Shown here: positions 23,111 through 33,925 of the stretch, piece after piece
Layout of the letters: each line of letters opens with the position of its first letter
Position numbering within the stretch: the stretch's first letter is position 1
Source: Aspidapion aeneum
Taxonomy: Eukaryota; Arthropoda; Insecta; Coleoptera; Brentidae
NCBI GenBank assembly: GCA_963576565.1
Contig: OY755040.1
Span: 88,217,002-88,281,001 of the forward strand
DNA: 64,000 bases
Direction of reading: 5' to 3'
The notes under the pieces: model-generated
Told to the model about the DNA's origin: nothing
The model's input: only the letters and a program-made list of their open reading frames with translations
The model's database searches: none
Program-made: the position numbers and the translations under genes

Positions 23111-25845
23111 CAAAATTTGTCTTTCTCCGCGAATCTGCAAGGTCCTGGAAAATGTGAAATTCAGCCTGTAGGCCCAATTTTGATGTATTTTAATTTAGCG
23201 ATAACCGATGTTGCGAAATCCTGAAAAGATTAGTAGGAAGTCCTCGTTCCTCGATTCTACACTCCAAACCAAACATTTATTCCATTTCCACCCAGCTCGC
23301 GAGAGAAAGAAAAAACCTAATTATTGCAATATAAAAGGTAGCCAGCTCCTTTACACCCTGTACAACCATCAGATTAAAAAAAATAGATGCCCTCGTCAAT
23401 GTTTAGTCGCATCAAAGAAAAACTATTGTTTTTAAATTTATTCTTAGGTTGAAATCTTTTTTTTAAAATCAATGATCTTAAATTTATTGTTTAACCTGAA
23501 CACTTTCCCATTTATTCCACAACAGTGTATTGTAATTTAAAAATTTGCTTCATTATTTGAGGTCATCAGTATGAAATTATTTTAAAATTAAAAAAAAAAA
23601 TTAAATAAAAAATTTATTTTTCAATTATCCACAACTTCCAAATCTTCATCCCTAAATAGGTACTTTCTTAGTCTAACACCATCCATCTTTATCCAACATA
23701 ACGCTTTAATTTCAGAAGCAACAAAACGAAGATGAAGTGAAAAAGCTAAGCAAGTAAGTTGTAAGTTGCTTTACAATGGGCGCAGATGACAGGCCCCTTT
23801 AAGTACACGCCACTGTCCTGAAATGTAGACTATCAAAAAAAAAACTGAAGACTAGTCTAGCTGCCGTCAAACAAATTTTAGCATGTAATAAAATAATTCA
23901 TATTACCCCAGTATCCTCAAAAACAAAACGTTTTTCATTATAAGACCCAAACACTTAACCAATAAATCCTGTTATTTAAAATTAGGATTTGGAAGTAAAA
24001 GATTTATTTATTCCTGCCTGATCAACTAAGACAAAAAAAGTTCCCCTTTTGTAACTCAAGAAGTTCCCGTTTGGTCCCCAAAAAAAATATAACCTGTCTG
24101 GTCACCCTTTAAAACTACGACCACTATACAAACCGTTTTGACCAAAACAAGAATTCGAGAAGTTATGTTTACAGAAAGAAATAATCTTTCTAAGAAAAAT
24201 TAAATTATTAGAAAAAAAGTAAAATTTTGAAATATTTTTACCAATTACCACCGCCTAGCATTTATATTTAGTTGAAAGTCTCTCTTAAATTCACTGACCA
24301 ATTTCACGGCCTCACAATGACATTACTTAAAAAATTACTGAACTTTACAAATGAACTAAAAAAATCAAAAAAACTTATATCTATATGTGTCTCAGTTAAA
24401 CATTTCTTTTGTGGTATTATATCTAGTTGGGCTTCAAATTCATTTTCTCTGTATTCAATCCGGAGCAGGCAAAACTTCTCAAGGCTCAAACATAAATGTT
24501 TGCTCTCCATTGACCATGACCAAGCTATGACCTGAACGCAGAAAAAAATACAGAAAAAAATAATTGTGAACCAGAAAAACTTTAATTGATAGAAATACAC
24601 GTAGGTCATTTTTAAAAAAAAATGCACTCCAAAGCCCAACGCTGTATTTTCTACCAAAAAAAAATTTGACCAGTCACGAAAACACAACTAGACATGGCAA
24701 CCAAAGACCTAAAAAACCTGTCCTACAAAAAAGATACCCCAAAAAAATGTTAACTGGACCTCTTGGCGTTGATCTTCAGCCAATGTGCTGCTCTAGGAAT
24801 TTTAGCCTTGTGTTCCCTAAAGTTCCGAGCCGACACTATGTAGTAGTAGTACCCTCCTCTGACCCGATATAACTGAGTGACGTAAGATCTTAATTGTCAT
24901 CAACAGTTACCACCAAAAAACACGAAAAGAAAATGACAAAGCCAAATAAACTCAGTTTCCTTTTCTTTCATTACTAATTAATACTTTCAACTAAACAAAG
25001 CTACCAGCTGTTAAGCTATATTTACTTTAAAACAACCTAGCCAAGAAAAATTTGTGTAAAACCCTGTAAAAATATTCCAATTTCCAAGTGGTGATATCCC
25101 ACAAAAAATTAAAATCACCAAAAAAAAATAACTTGTTGATCTAAATAAATTGACTGCACTAAAAAATAATCGGCGAAACAATTTCTATCTTATTACACGC
25201 AGGAAATCATAACATATAAATAAATGAACCTGCAAAAAAAATTGTTAGAAAAACACACTACCTATGTCATGTATTTAAAACATAAAAAGACCATGTCTGG
25301 AGGTCCATCCACCTATAAATCAATAAAAAAAAATTGAAGTAAATTTACATTACTTTTATGTTTCTTAAAAAAATTTAAAAAAAAAATTAAAACATGTTTT
25401 TCCTACAAAAAAACTTTAAAGAATTAAGAACATGAATTGGACTCCGTTCAATAAAAACTCCTATGTTTTTTATCTACTTATTCTTCCTTAATAAATAAAA
25501 ATGAATCTTTTATTTTCCAAGAAAAAAACCTGTGAAGATAAGCTAACAAAAAACTATGAGAATCACTAAAACAAAACGAACTCCAAATCAACGCTCAAAT
25601 ATTACTAAAAAATATTTAAGAAGTGTTATTTCCAAAAACCAAGGATCTTGTTTTTTATTAAAAAAATGATTGGGTGTCAAAAAACACCGACAGCCACTAA
25701 AAGCCTTTAACCTGGCTTTGGCTGTACCACAACAAAAATTTTCTCTAAAAAAAATTTAAAAAAAATTAAAAAATAATTTTTTCTTTTTTTTTCAAATTCA
25801 AAAAAAACCAAAAAAATTACATCAGATGTTAAAAAACTAGCCAAA

Positions 25846-25863
25846 GCCCCACGTTGGGCGCCA
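25846..25863 (-). other. Gypsy-B primer binding site, tRNA-Lys
   Basis: The minus strand reads TGGCGCCCAACGTGGGGC, the exact complement of the 3' end (with CCA) of insect tRNA-Lys(CTT) as I recall it. It lies two bases from the right LTR, as expected for reverse-transcription priming. Confidence 0.9.
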
Positions 25864-25865
25864 AT

Positions 25866-28800
25866 TGTGGCCAATTAGAATGCGTTGGGTGACATTTTGT
25901 GGCAAACTACAAGACGTTGCCGCCATTTTGTGACACTGTAAATAGAGCAATAACGCTGTGCCAATTTTTGACACCAAAAAAACTACTGAATAATTAAACA
26001 AATATCTGGAAGCAGAACTGTATTTTCCAGCTAGGAAAAACATTGATATGCCCGGTAACTTTTATACAGTGGAGAAGCGGGGGTTCAGAAATAAGAAAAT
26101 TTTAAGTGCGCCACAGTGTTTTAATACCAATGTTTTACAAAGAAGATCTTAAATAAAATACAGTTCAACTCAAACGTTGTAGCCAAGCAATGAAACTCTA
26201 CCTACTTCCGAGGCTTCCAGAGTATTTGTGTAATTAAAAAAACCAAAAAAAATTGACTAATAAACAAAATAAAATTCTAAAAGATTCCTAAATGAATCAA
26301 AATGACACAAATAGGAAGTTCCTTATAGGTAGATGCACATTTCCAACAGGTCACAGTGTACCTACATTTGAGTCAGTAGTGTGAGAATCCATTATATAAA
26401 TGATTGAAAAAAAACACTTCCAAAATCATTCTGTCATAGAGGAGATCCGAACCAAATATCTGCTGTCATCATTCTACGTTGGGTAGAATGAGACAGACAG
26501 CAACCCAGTCCGAGATCTACCCCATGAGGCAAAACAATGTAAGGAAACCGCTAAAAAAATATAATCTTATCTCCCTTTTGTCTCTGCAAAGTTGGTCATT
26601 GGGTTGTACAATTAACACAAAAAAAATTAGATCATCTTGTGTATTTTAGGTGTAAACCTACTGTAAAAAAACTGGAAACATGAAATATGTTTTAAAAAAA
26701 AAGGATAAAACAAGTTCGGGCCAAAATAGCAAGGCACTCCCAATTTCACGAGAAAAATTGTCTTAAATAAATGAAATGAAGGAAAACAAGTCAACTTAGT
26801 AAATACTCCGCAAAATTTTGGGTATGACGTCATACCTTTACCTTGCGTTTACACGAAATGTTAAATTATACTATAAAATTTATGGAAAAAAAATTATATC
26901 TAAAAAAATGGTTGCTTGCGTGAAATTGAAGAAAACTCCTACCTTGGTCCTTGATTATTTTATGGTTAAAGAAGAGGGTGTTTTGATTTGTAAACCTGGA
27001 AGTCCCCAAACATCTTCCTGGCAACTCCGGGTTCTGCTCTGGTCGCGCCTTCCCTTGGTTACTTAGCACATGGTGCTAGGGCAGCACATGGTGGTCAAAA
27101 TGTAGCTGATTCTTGCTGATTCCTGGAATTCGCCTATTTTGCACGAAGTTCCCCTACACCGAGTAACTTAAATCGAGAACCCCATGTCGACTCAATAAAA
27201 TAAAGTAGATTTAAACAGATGAACTAAAATAATCCTAACGTACCTTTCCCAGGGTTACAATGCTACACCCGGCTTCACACCAGCGTCCAGCACAACTGAT
27301 TGGACAGGGCTGTAGACAAAGGAGAAAAACAATATATAGTTTTTATCCAAAACGTGGTTTTAAAAAAATATAAAAAAACTCCAAAAATTCCCCACGTCTT
27401 TTGTCGAAAAAGTACATTTCACACGAAAAATAATTACAATTTAGGAGGCAAATATTATCTTGAAGAGTTCTCAAATAATAAAAAAATAAAATCGAACTTA
27501 CCACTGCTCTTTCCGTAGAAACGGCGTAGGCCGCCTTAAATCCCTCTCAGAGGGTGTGAGCGTCACTAAGATTCGCCTAAACAACGACGGCTCACAGTAA
27601 ACCGTCTTTGGTATAATCCGCAACTACTGCAGTGCCAATAAGTGCCAATAACCACAAAAACAATGGCGACACCAATAGACGGCCACCAGCCCAGCCAGAA
27701 TTCTTTAGGAAAGAGACAAGGCACTTTGTCAAGAATACAAAAAAAAATGAAGTTGCCGGAAGTCGTTTCTAGATTTGGTGAGGACAGTACACAGTACCAA
27801 CCAAATTTTCCCGGTTAAATTCAAATAAGGATGCGAACCCATTTATAAAAAAACGCTGTCGCCGAAAAATCACTAAATCCGGTTTGCGAGCCTGGAGGAA
27901 AAAACCCGCGGTTTTCAAACTAACCAATGAGGAAATACATTAATACTTCCGTACCGGTCTACAGGGGGCAGCATCGACCAAGGGGATATCGAAAATGCGT
28001 AAAACGCACATTGAGGACCTATTTCCACGGTTGAAATTTTTATAACAAGGACATCGAGACACCCTCCATACATAGACCGAACATTTGCCTACCGGACCCC
28101 TGCCGACATAGCAAGTAGGAGGAAAATAACCAGCAGGACTGTAAGAAGCTCAGCATTGAAACCATCAACTGTAAAATCAATTACTGGAGATCAGAGCATG
28201 CATCAAACCCAGGAATATTCGAACACTCAACCAATTCCCATATGAGTAAAGCTATACTAAGTGTAGAATTTAGTTGTATTTTAGTTACAGTTTTAGTCAA
28301 AAGTTTCCTTTGCTCTTTATATATGTTTTCTCTAAGATTCATATGGTTTGACGCCATTTTTGTAAAACATTTCTACGTTAATAAAGTTGTTTCTGAACTT
28401 GAACCTAAAAATACACATTGAACTACTGCTTAAACTCGGCACAAGAGTGCTCAGATGTTAAGTTTGTTCATCACTATCCAGCCCTACACAACCCTTCAAT
28501 CCGACTGAGTTAGTTATTAACTTTATTTAACTATGATTATATATAAATTTATATAATATAAAAATACGATTTTGTTTATTCTTTTAGTCCTGGGTTTTAT
28601 TCCTCGTTTAACTTTACAAAAGTGCATAACTCGTATTTATTTTATCTTCTCCTTATCAAATTAACAAAGATATCAAAGTGGGTCAATATCTTCGAAAATA
28701 AACATAAGCGAATGAAATGTTCATCTAAATGTTTTCTTCCTGTTACTGAAACCATTTGTGATGCGGCAACGCCGCCATTCCCCAGCAGAACAGCTGTTTA

Positions 28801-29119
28801 TTTTCATGAACGTCAAAGAAAATTACGAAGTTTTACAGATAAACAAAACAATCGAAAGTTTTTATGTGATTTTTCCCGAAACCTGTGATCTCAAGTTCCA
28901 ATTACGATGTCCAGATAATGCGATGTGCGCAGTGTCCACAGTAATTCGATGGAATGCCTCCTTTTTTAAGGTAACTTCCTGGACACTATATAACTTCCAA
29001 ACCTAGCTCTATAAAATACCCTTAATTTGTGTACAGAAAGACGAGTCGAAGAGCCTTGATTATTTACCTAAATAAACAAATATGTAACGTTGCCTTAAAC
29101 GTAAAAATGACACGTTACA
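25866..29119 (-). repeat. Gypsy-B 5' LTR (3,254 bp)
   Basis: Partner of 11335-14702. It is shorter through several deletions (for example opposite about 12590-12650) and lacks the 40-bp duplication. As the 5' LTR it should hold the element promoter. Confidence 0.9.
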
Positions 29120-29600
29120 CTGCTACTAGGCAAATGTAGAAGTCACTTTTTGATTATCTCTTTGGGTTCTCAAATAGACCGTCGTAGAATGTAATGGAAT
29201 ATTCAAGAAATAATTTCTAACTCTTACTTTTAAAATAACTAAGCTACTGTCGAAGTCGGTATATCTCTGCTAGTTTTTGAATAAAACGTCGTAGAATGTT
29301 ATGGAATCTTCTAGAAATTCTTTTTAGTTCTTACTTTTGAAATTACTAACCTAATGTCGAAGTCGATTCTTAAATATCTCTTTTGGTTTTTGAATAAATC
29401 AATATCGAACTTCTTCGAATATTCTGGAAAAATCACTTACTGTTTTCTGTCCAATTGTCCTAGCCGGTGGTACTATGTAAGGGTAGTCTTTGCACTATTC
29501 AGTTCTGAATATTTTGGCAAAATCACTTACTGTTCTTCTCTTCAATTGTCCTAGCCGGTGGTACTATGTAAGGATAGTCTTTGCACTATTTATTTCTTTT
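29120..29600 (-). repeat. Gypsy-A 5' leader with tandem repeats
   Basis: The rest of the Gypsy-A leader. About three diverged units of roughly 110 bp (GTCGAAGTCG ... CGTAGAATGT) run from 29140 to 29400. Two units of about 90 bp follow from 29410 to 29590, sharing CCTAGCCGGTGGTACTATGT. Leader repeats of this kind can be regulatory in insect Gypsy elements; here that is inference. Confidence 0.8.
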
Positions 29601-29619
29601 AATCCCACTTCTGACACCA
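29601..29619 (-). other. Gypsy-A primer binding site, tRNA-Leu
   Basis: The minus strand reads TGGTGTCAGAAGTGGGATT, matching the complement of a tRNA-Leu 3' end. It is two bases from the right LTR. Confidence 0.85.
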
Positions 29620-29621
29620 GT

Positions 29622-30055
29622 TGTTACGGGTTCTCCACAACAATTAAAAACTCGCAAATGTCAAAAACAATACGTCAATTTATTTCGACAAATTATGTAC
29701 AAAAACACGCACTTAAACTTACTAATAACTTGCTAATAATTCACTACTTCAATAAGTCTATTAACTTCGTGTTTACATCTAGCGATCACTACCATTGGTT
29801 ATCTATGACTGCCCGATGCACGACGTCCGGCCCTATATATAAGGGTCTGTCTACTATTCGAGAATTTTCCATCCTTGTTCGATTCAGGATTATTCCACCA
29901 TTTTCTAGAACACGGACCGTTCGCATACCAGGTTGTCACAGATAACGCAACTAAAACCTAGATTAAGAATACAACCATAAAATACGTCAACTTAATACTA
30001 CACTAAACCTAAATAAATTCTAACTATAAAATTTAAATAACTTAAATTTGTAACA
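29622..30055 (-). repeat. Gypsy-A 5' LTR
   Basis: 434 bp, near-identical to 6101-6536 and followed by the ATAT duplication. It is the promoter-bearing copy for this minus-strand element. Confidence 0.93.
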
Positions 30056-31600
30056 ATATGTATGTATGTGATTGTATGTATGTATATGTGGGTGTATGTA
30101 TGTATATGTATAAATAACAAAAAAAAAATAAAGCTTTTCCCTAATTAAACCACGACAACAAAATACGATGTGTCCTTCTAAGTAGTCATGAATACGTAAA
30201 TTTGTTGAAACTTAGCGTTCAACCAAAAAATATTTTTTGCTTTTTTAAAAATTAATTGTATATACCAAGGTTTAAACAGGAAAAGTTTTGTGTTCTGACA
30301 ACAATGCATGTTATCAATGCATTTTATTATACAACAACTCCAAACTAGAAAATAAGTTCCATCACTGTCTTAATTGTATTATACTATATATACTTATCCC
30401 ACTCTAAATTAAATCAGTACCGTACACTACTAGTTTCACTCTATTCAAGGTTGCCTTTTGCTTTAAACTTAAAGAATTTTAATTTGTTTCAATATTTCGG
30501 AATAATGAAAATCCAGAATAGTGACAACAATGCGGACTAATTTTGCCGCCGATAATATAACCTGTCTGATAAACAAAACAAAATAAAATATAAATAATTA
30601 GCAAATTAATGTTGGGTTTCGTTTTTAATTTTGTGCCGTTTGGTTTCCTGATGTGCTTGAATTCTTGTTTTTTGTTGTTCCAATGTACGATCTAGTCTGA
30701 AGGGTGAGTACGGAATTTTAAATATATTTATTTCAACAGTCTTTTTTAATTTAGTTGTTTGTTGTTATTTTCTACAACCTGTAGCAAGCAATATTATTGT
30801 TTTTATATGAATAGCTGATTGATCTCTTTGTGCGTATTTTATTGAGCCACCTATCAGTTACTATAGTGAAAAAAATTTTTGAACCTTTGTATTAAAAAAA
30901 AATTATATTAAAAAAAAAGAAGAAAAATAAACCATAATTATTTCTTTATATAAATAAATAAAAAAATCAGTTACATATACATTAAAAGGGAAAAAATATT
31001 TAGGAAAAAAAAAGAATATATTGTTAATAAGGTCATTTTAAATGTTTTTTGTTGGGAAAAGAATAATAATTTTTAATTGGTGATTATTAATGTGCCATAT
31101 TTTATATTATCTTACTAATGAGTTGTAACCTTTTTAGTCTGATGAAGACAAAAACCATTGTTGAAACGTTACCGATGGATTAAAACGTATATTTACCAGA
31201 ACAACAGTGTCCTTATTCCCACTAAATTTACGTGTAGTTGAATTGCAAGGACGTGATAAGATTACCAAATACAAAGGACTATTTTGAGCATTTTAAATGC
31301 GTTTTTGTTCCTTTAATTTTACCCATATATTCGCAAAAAATTTAGCTTATCAATTTATTTGATCTTCGGGAAAAACATTTTTCTTTGGGGAAAAAATTTG
31401 AAATATTAGGCCAGTAAAAAGAATTAGTTTATTAAAAAAAATAGCTTTCTATAAGAAGTTTTTAGAACTCATAGGTTTTTGGTTTAAGGCCAATTTGAAT
31501 TGTTTTTGAAGCGTTTTTTTTGGCATTTCTTTTTATTCAAGATGCCACACTTTCGGTAACAAATACCGAAAAGTTAAATAGGTATACCTTGCTTACTCGC
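30056..31600. other. Intergenic AT-rich stretch, no gene recognised
   Basis: Begins with GTAT repeats (to about 30110) that continue the microsatellite into which Gypsy-A inserted. The rest is AT-rich with no convincing reading frame. One motif stands out near 31138-31173: CTGATGA followed about 17 bases later by GAAAC, discussed as a hammerhead-like core. Confidence 0.6.
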
Positions 31601-32578
31601 AAGCTGCGCTAGCAAAAACCGATGTCCCTCTAATACATGAACTTAAGTGTAGATATGATGATGTTTTGAAAGAATTTAGTAAATTTGAAGAAGTTCACAA
31701 TAATATCATTATTCTTACATCGGTTTTGAGGAATGAAGAGTTAAATAAGCAAAATGAGTTATTTATGGCCACGACTTCAAAGATGTTTTATGGGTTTAAT
31801 GCTATTTATTTTTAGCTTGTTGGGTCTACCTCAACGGCCGTTGCTTCGATCCAGAGTGCTCCTAAAAGGTCTGTTAGGTTAGAGCCATTAGGAGTAAAGA
31901 TTTTTTCGGGGGATTATAAAGAGTAGAGGAACTTTTTTGACACTTTTAACTCCGCTATACATACGGACTATAAATTATCGGATATAGACAAATTTAGTAC
32001 GAGTTCAAATATTTGGAGGGAGAACCTTTGGCTTTGGTTCGTTCCATGCCACTTACTGGAGATAATTATGCAATCGTTTAAAATTTATTAATTAGAAATA
32101 CGAAAATCACAGGTTGATTGCCACTAATTTTTGGAATGAAATTTACTTTTTTCCAACTTTAATCCACATTTTCCATTTAATTAAACTTTAATCTACATTT
32201 TCCGAAAATTTAGAGGCATTCAAAAACATGCAATATCCAGTGGATTTTGCCCTACGAGCAGTACGCGCAATAAATTTGAGTTAGAGTTTGCTAGTCGTGC
32301 CACAAGCCGTGCTTCAATAGTAGTGCCACAAGCCGTGCTTCAAAAGGACAACCTTCGTATAACGCCCTTTACTCATTTTTGGAGGCTCAGCTTCGCGCCA
32401 TGCAGTCCTCAAATGCTATTCAGACCGCGGTAGGTTATACTTCAAAACCACCACGCCCTCCTTTCAAGAAACCTCAAGGGCTTATGTTGCTGGTAAAATT
32501 GTTTGCTCTTTGGGCCGAGAATCACCTTTTTTTAGTTCCTGTAAAAAAATTTTGCCAAAAAATCCTCACTCGAAAAAT

Positions 32579-32602
32579 TATATATATATATATATATATA
32601 TT
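32579..32602. repeat. Short (TA)n tract inside BEL-3
   Basis: About eleven TA units interrupting the decayed BEL-3 gag zinc region. Confidence 0.85.
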
Positions 32603-32696
32603 TATCGGTTTCACAACGTTCTACGTCTTCCGATACCCAATCTCCACTTGTTTCTGTTTGCCCATAATTCATCATCTAGGCCTCTTATTCTTATTG

Positions 32697-33925
32697 TAGT
32701 ATTTGTTTAGGTATTCTTTCATCATTCATTCTTTGTACATGTCCGTACCACACTAGTTGTTTTGTTCTTATATCATCCACTAAATTATGTTCACCCACTG
32801 TCATAATTTTTCTTATTCTTTGATTTGTAACTCTTTGTCTTTTTGATTTCCCTGCTGCTCTTCTCCAATAGTCCATCTCCGTAGCGGAAAGCATTTTTTC
32901 TGTTCTATCCTTGATTGGCCATACTTCTGAGCCGTATGTAATAATACTTTTTACAATGATGTTATATATAAGCTTTTTGTTATGTTTTGATATACTTTGG
33001 TCCCAAATTATTCCATTTAATAAAGTTATTGCTTTTCTTCCTAGTACGTTTCGATCTTTTATAGCTTTGTCTAGTGTTCCGTCAGCTGTAATTTTTAGAC
33101 TTAAGTATTTATACTCTTCACAGGACTGAATTCGCTGCCCGGTATTTAAGATTCGATCCTGTTTCATTCCACCGATACACATATACTCTGTCTTATTGAG
33201 ATTAACCTCTAGTCCCCACTTATTGTACTCTTCTATTAGTTTTCGTGTCATATATTCGAGGTCGTCATAATCCTGAGCCACTACTATCTGATCATCGGCG
33301 AAACATAAGGTATACAAGGTGGTTTCGTCCAACGGAATTCCCATGTTTTGGCATTTTCTCTTCCATACTTTAAGGACTTGTTCCAAGTATATCTTGAAGA
33401 GCGTAGGCGAGATACAGCAACCTTGTTTAAGACCTTTATTTACTTGAAAGCCTTTGGTTAGTTTTGCTTTTATTTTAACTTTTGCCTTACTATTGCGGTA
33501 TAACTCTTTGATGGCCTTAATTAGTTGTACGCTTATGTTTGTGTTTTCCAACGCTTTCCAAAGTAGATTTAGTGGTATACTATTATATGCCTTCTGCAAA
33601 TCGACGTAAAGCAGATGCAGCTCTTGTCCGTATGCCATTTTCTTTTCAATAACTTGGGTTATACAAAAGAGATGATCTGAACTCGTGTTTATCTGTTTTG
33701 GAACGCATAGTTCAAAGGATTGCACTGTTACTCAAATATGTGGATGCGGGCACCGCCATCATGCATTATCGCATTTTTGGAAAAGTAATAATGGCAGACG
33801 ATTTGAAGAAACATGCGGGGACTAGATATATGAACACGGCGATAGACAGAGAAGAGTGGAAGATATTGGGGGAGGCCTATGTCCAAAGATGGATCAAAGA
33901 AGGCTAAATAGATAGATAGACAGAA
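32697..33925. mobile_element. LINE insertion with inverted 5' segment (twin priming)
   Basis: The left part (about 32697-33720) encodes RT on the minus strand. The right part (about 33722-33907) encodes a LINE C-terminal tail on the plus strand (REEWKILGEAYVQRW) followed by a GATAGATA-type tail. An inverted 5' piece joined to a sense 3' piece is what twin priming produces. That both pieces belong to one element is inferred from position and family resemblance. Confidence 0.65.
32700..33725 (-). pseudogene. LINE reverse transcriptase fragment
   Basis: An open frame of about 340 codons without its start or end. RT blocks: LLYVDLQKAYNSI, KQGCCISPTLFKIYLEQ, catalytic FADDQIVVAQD (near 33290), then the thumb and a C-terminal motif VWYGHVQRMNDERIPKQI. 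Endonuclease and N-terminal RT are absent, and the frame stops at the junction with BEL-3 DNA. It resembles the insect endonuclease-reverse transcriptase LINEs; the clade is not assigned. Few or no breaks suggests it is much younger than the BEL-3 copy it interrupts. Confidence 0.85.

Larger units (their letters stand above)
19535..25845 (-). other. Gypsy-B 5' leader, long and A-rich on the plus strand
   Basis: About 6.3 kb between primer site and gag, of which about 1.16 kb is a LINE insertion. The plus strand is crowded with runs of 6-9 A, so the element RNA would be U-rich. Open frames on either strand are short and Phe/Lys-rich by composition; I recognise none. It is far longer than usual Gypsy leaders and may hold other decayed insertions. 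Confidence 0.6.
11335..29119 (-). mobile_element. Gypsy-B: Ty3/Gypsy element with giant (3.3 kb) LTRs
   Basis: Direct repeats of 3,368 bp (11335-14702) and 3,254 bp (25866-29119) start TGTGGCC and end CGTTACA. Inside the right copy is an 18-bp exact tRNA-Lys primer site. Inside the left copy is a G-rich polypurine tract. Gag and pol lie between on the minus strand, so the repeats are true LTRs. Total span 17.8 kb, or about 16.6 kb without the LINE inside it. It sits in the leader of Gypsy-A. Flanking tetramers are GTGC and CTGC, an imperfect 4-bp duplication. No envelope gene is visible. Confidence 0.9.
6101..30055 (-). mobile_element. Gypsy-A: Ty3/Gypsy element split by a nested insertion
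   Basis: LTRs at 6101-6536 and 29622-30055 are nearly identical, begin TGTTACGG and end GTAACA. ATAT flanks both outer ends (6097-6100 and 30056-30059), the 4-bp duplication usual for Gypsy elements. A polypurine tract lies inside the left LTR and a tRNA-Leu primer site inside the right LTR, so the element reads on the minus strand. Gag and pol occupy 6549-11163. The 5' leader is in two pieces (11164-11334 and 29120-29600), separated by Gypsy-B. Confidence 0.92.

Noticed and set aside
24304..24687. 127-codon Phe-rich frame in the Gypsy-B leader as an envelope-like gene
   Set aside because: Hydrophobicity follows from U-rich composition; no signal peptide, cleavage site or Cys pattern typical of an envelope protein, and it lies upstream of gag.
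30056..30110. CRISPR-like array from GTAT repeats
   Set aside because: A simple microsatellite without spaced unique sequences, in an animal genome.
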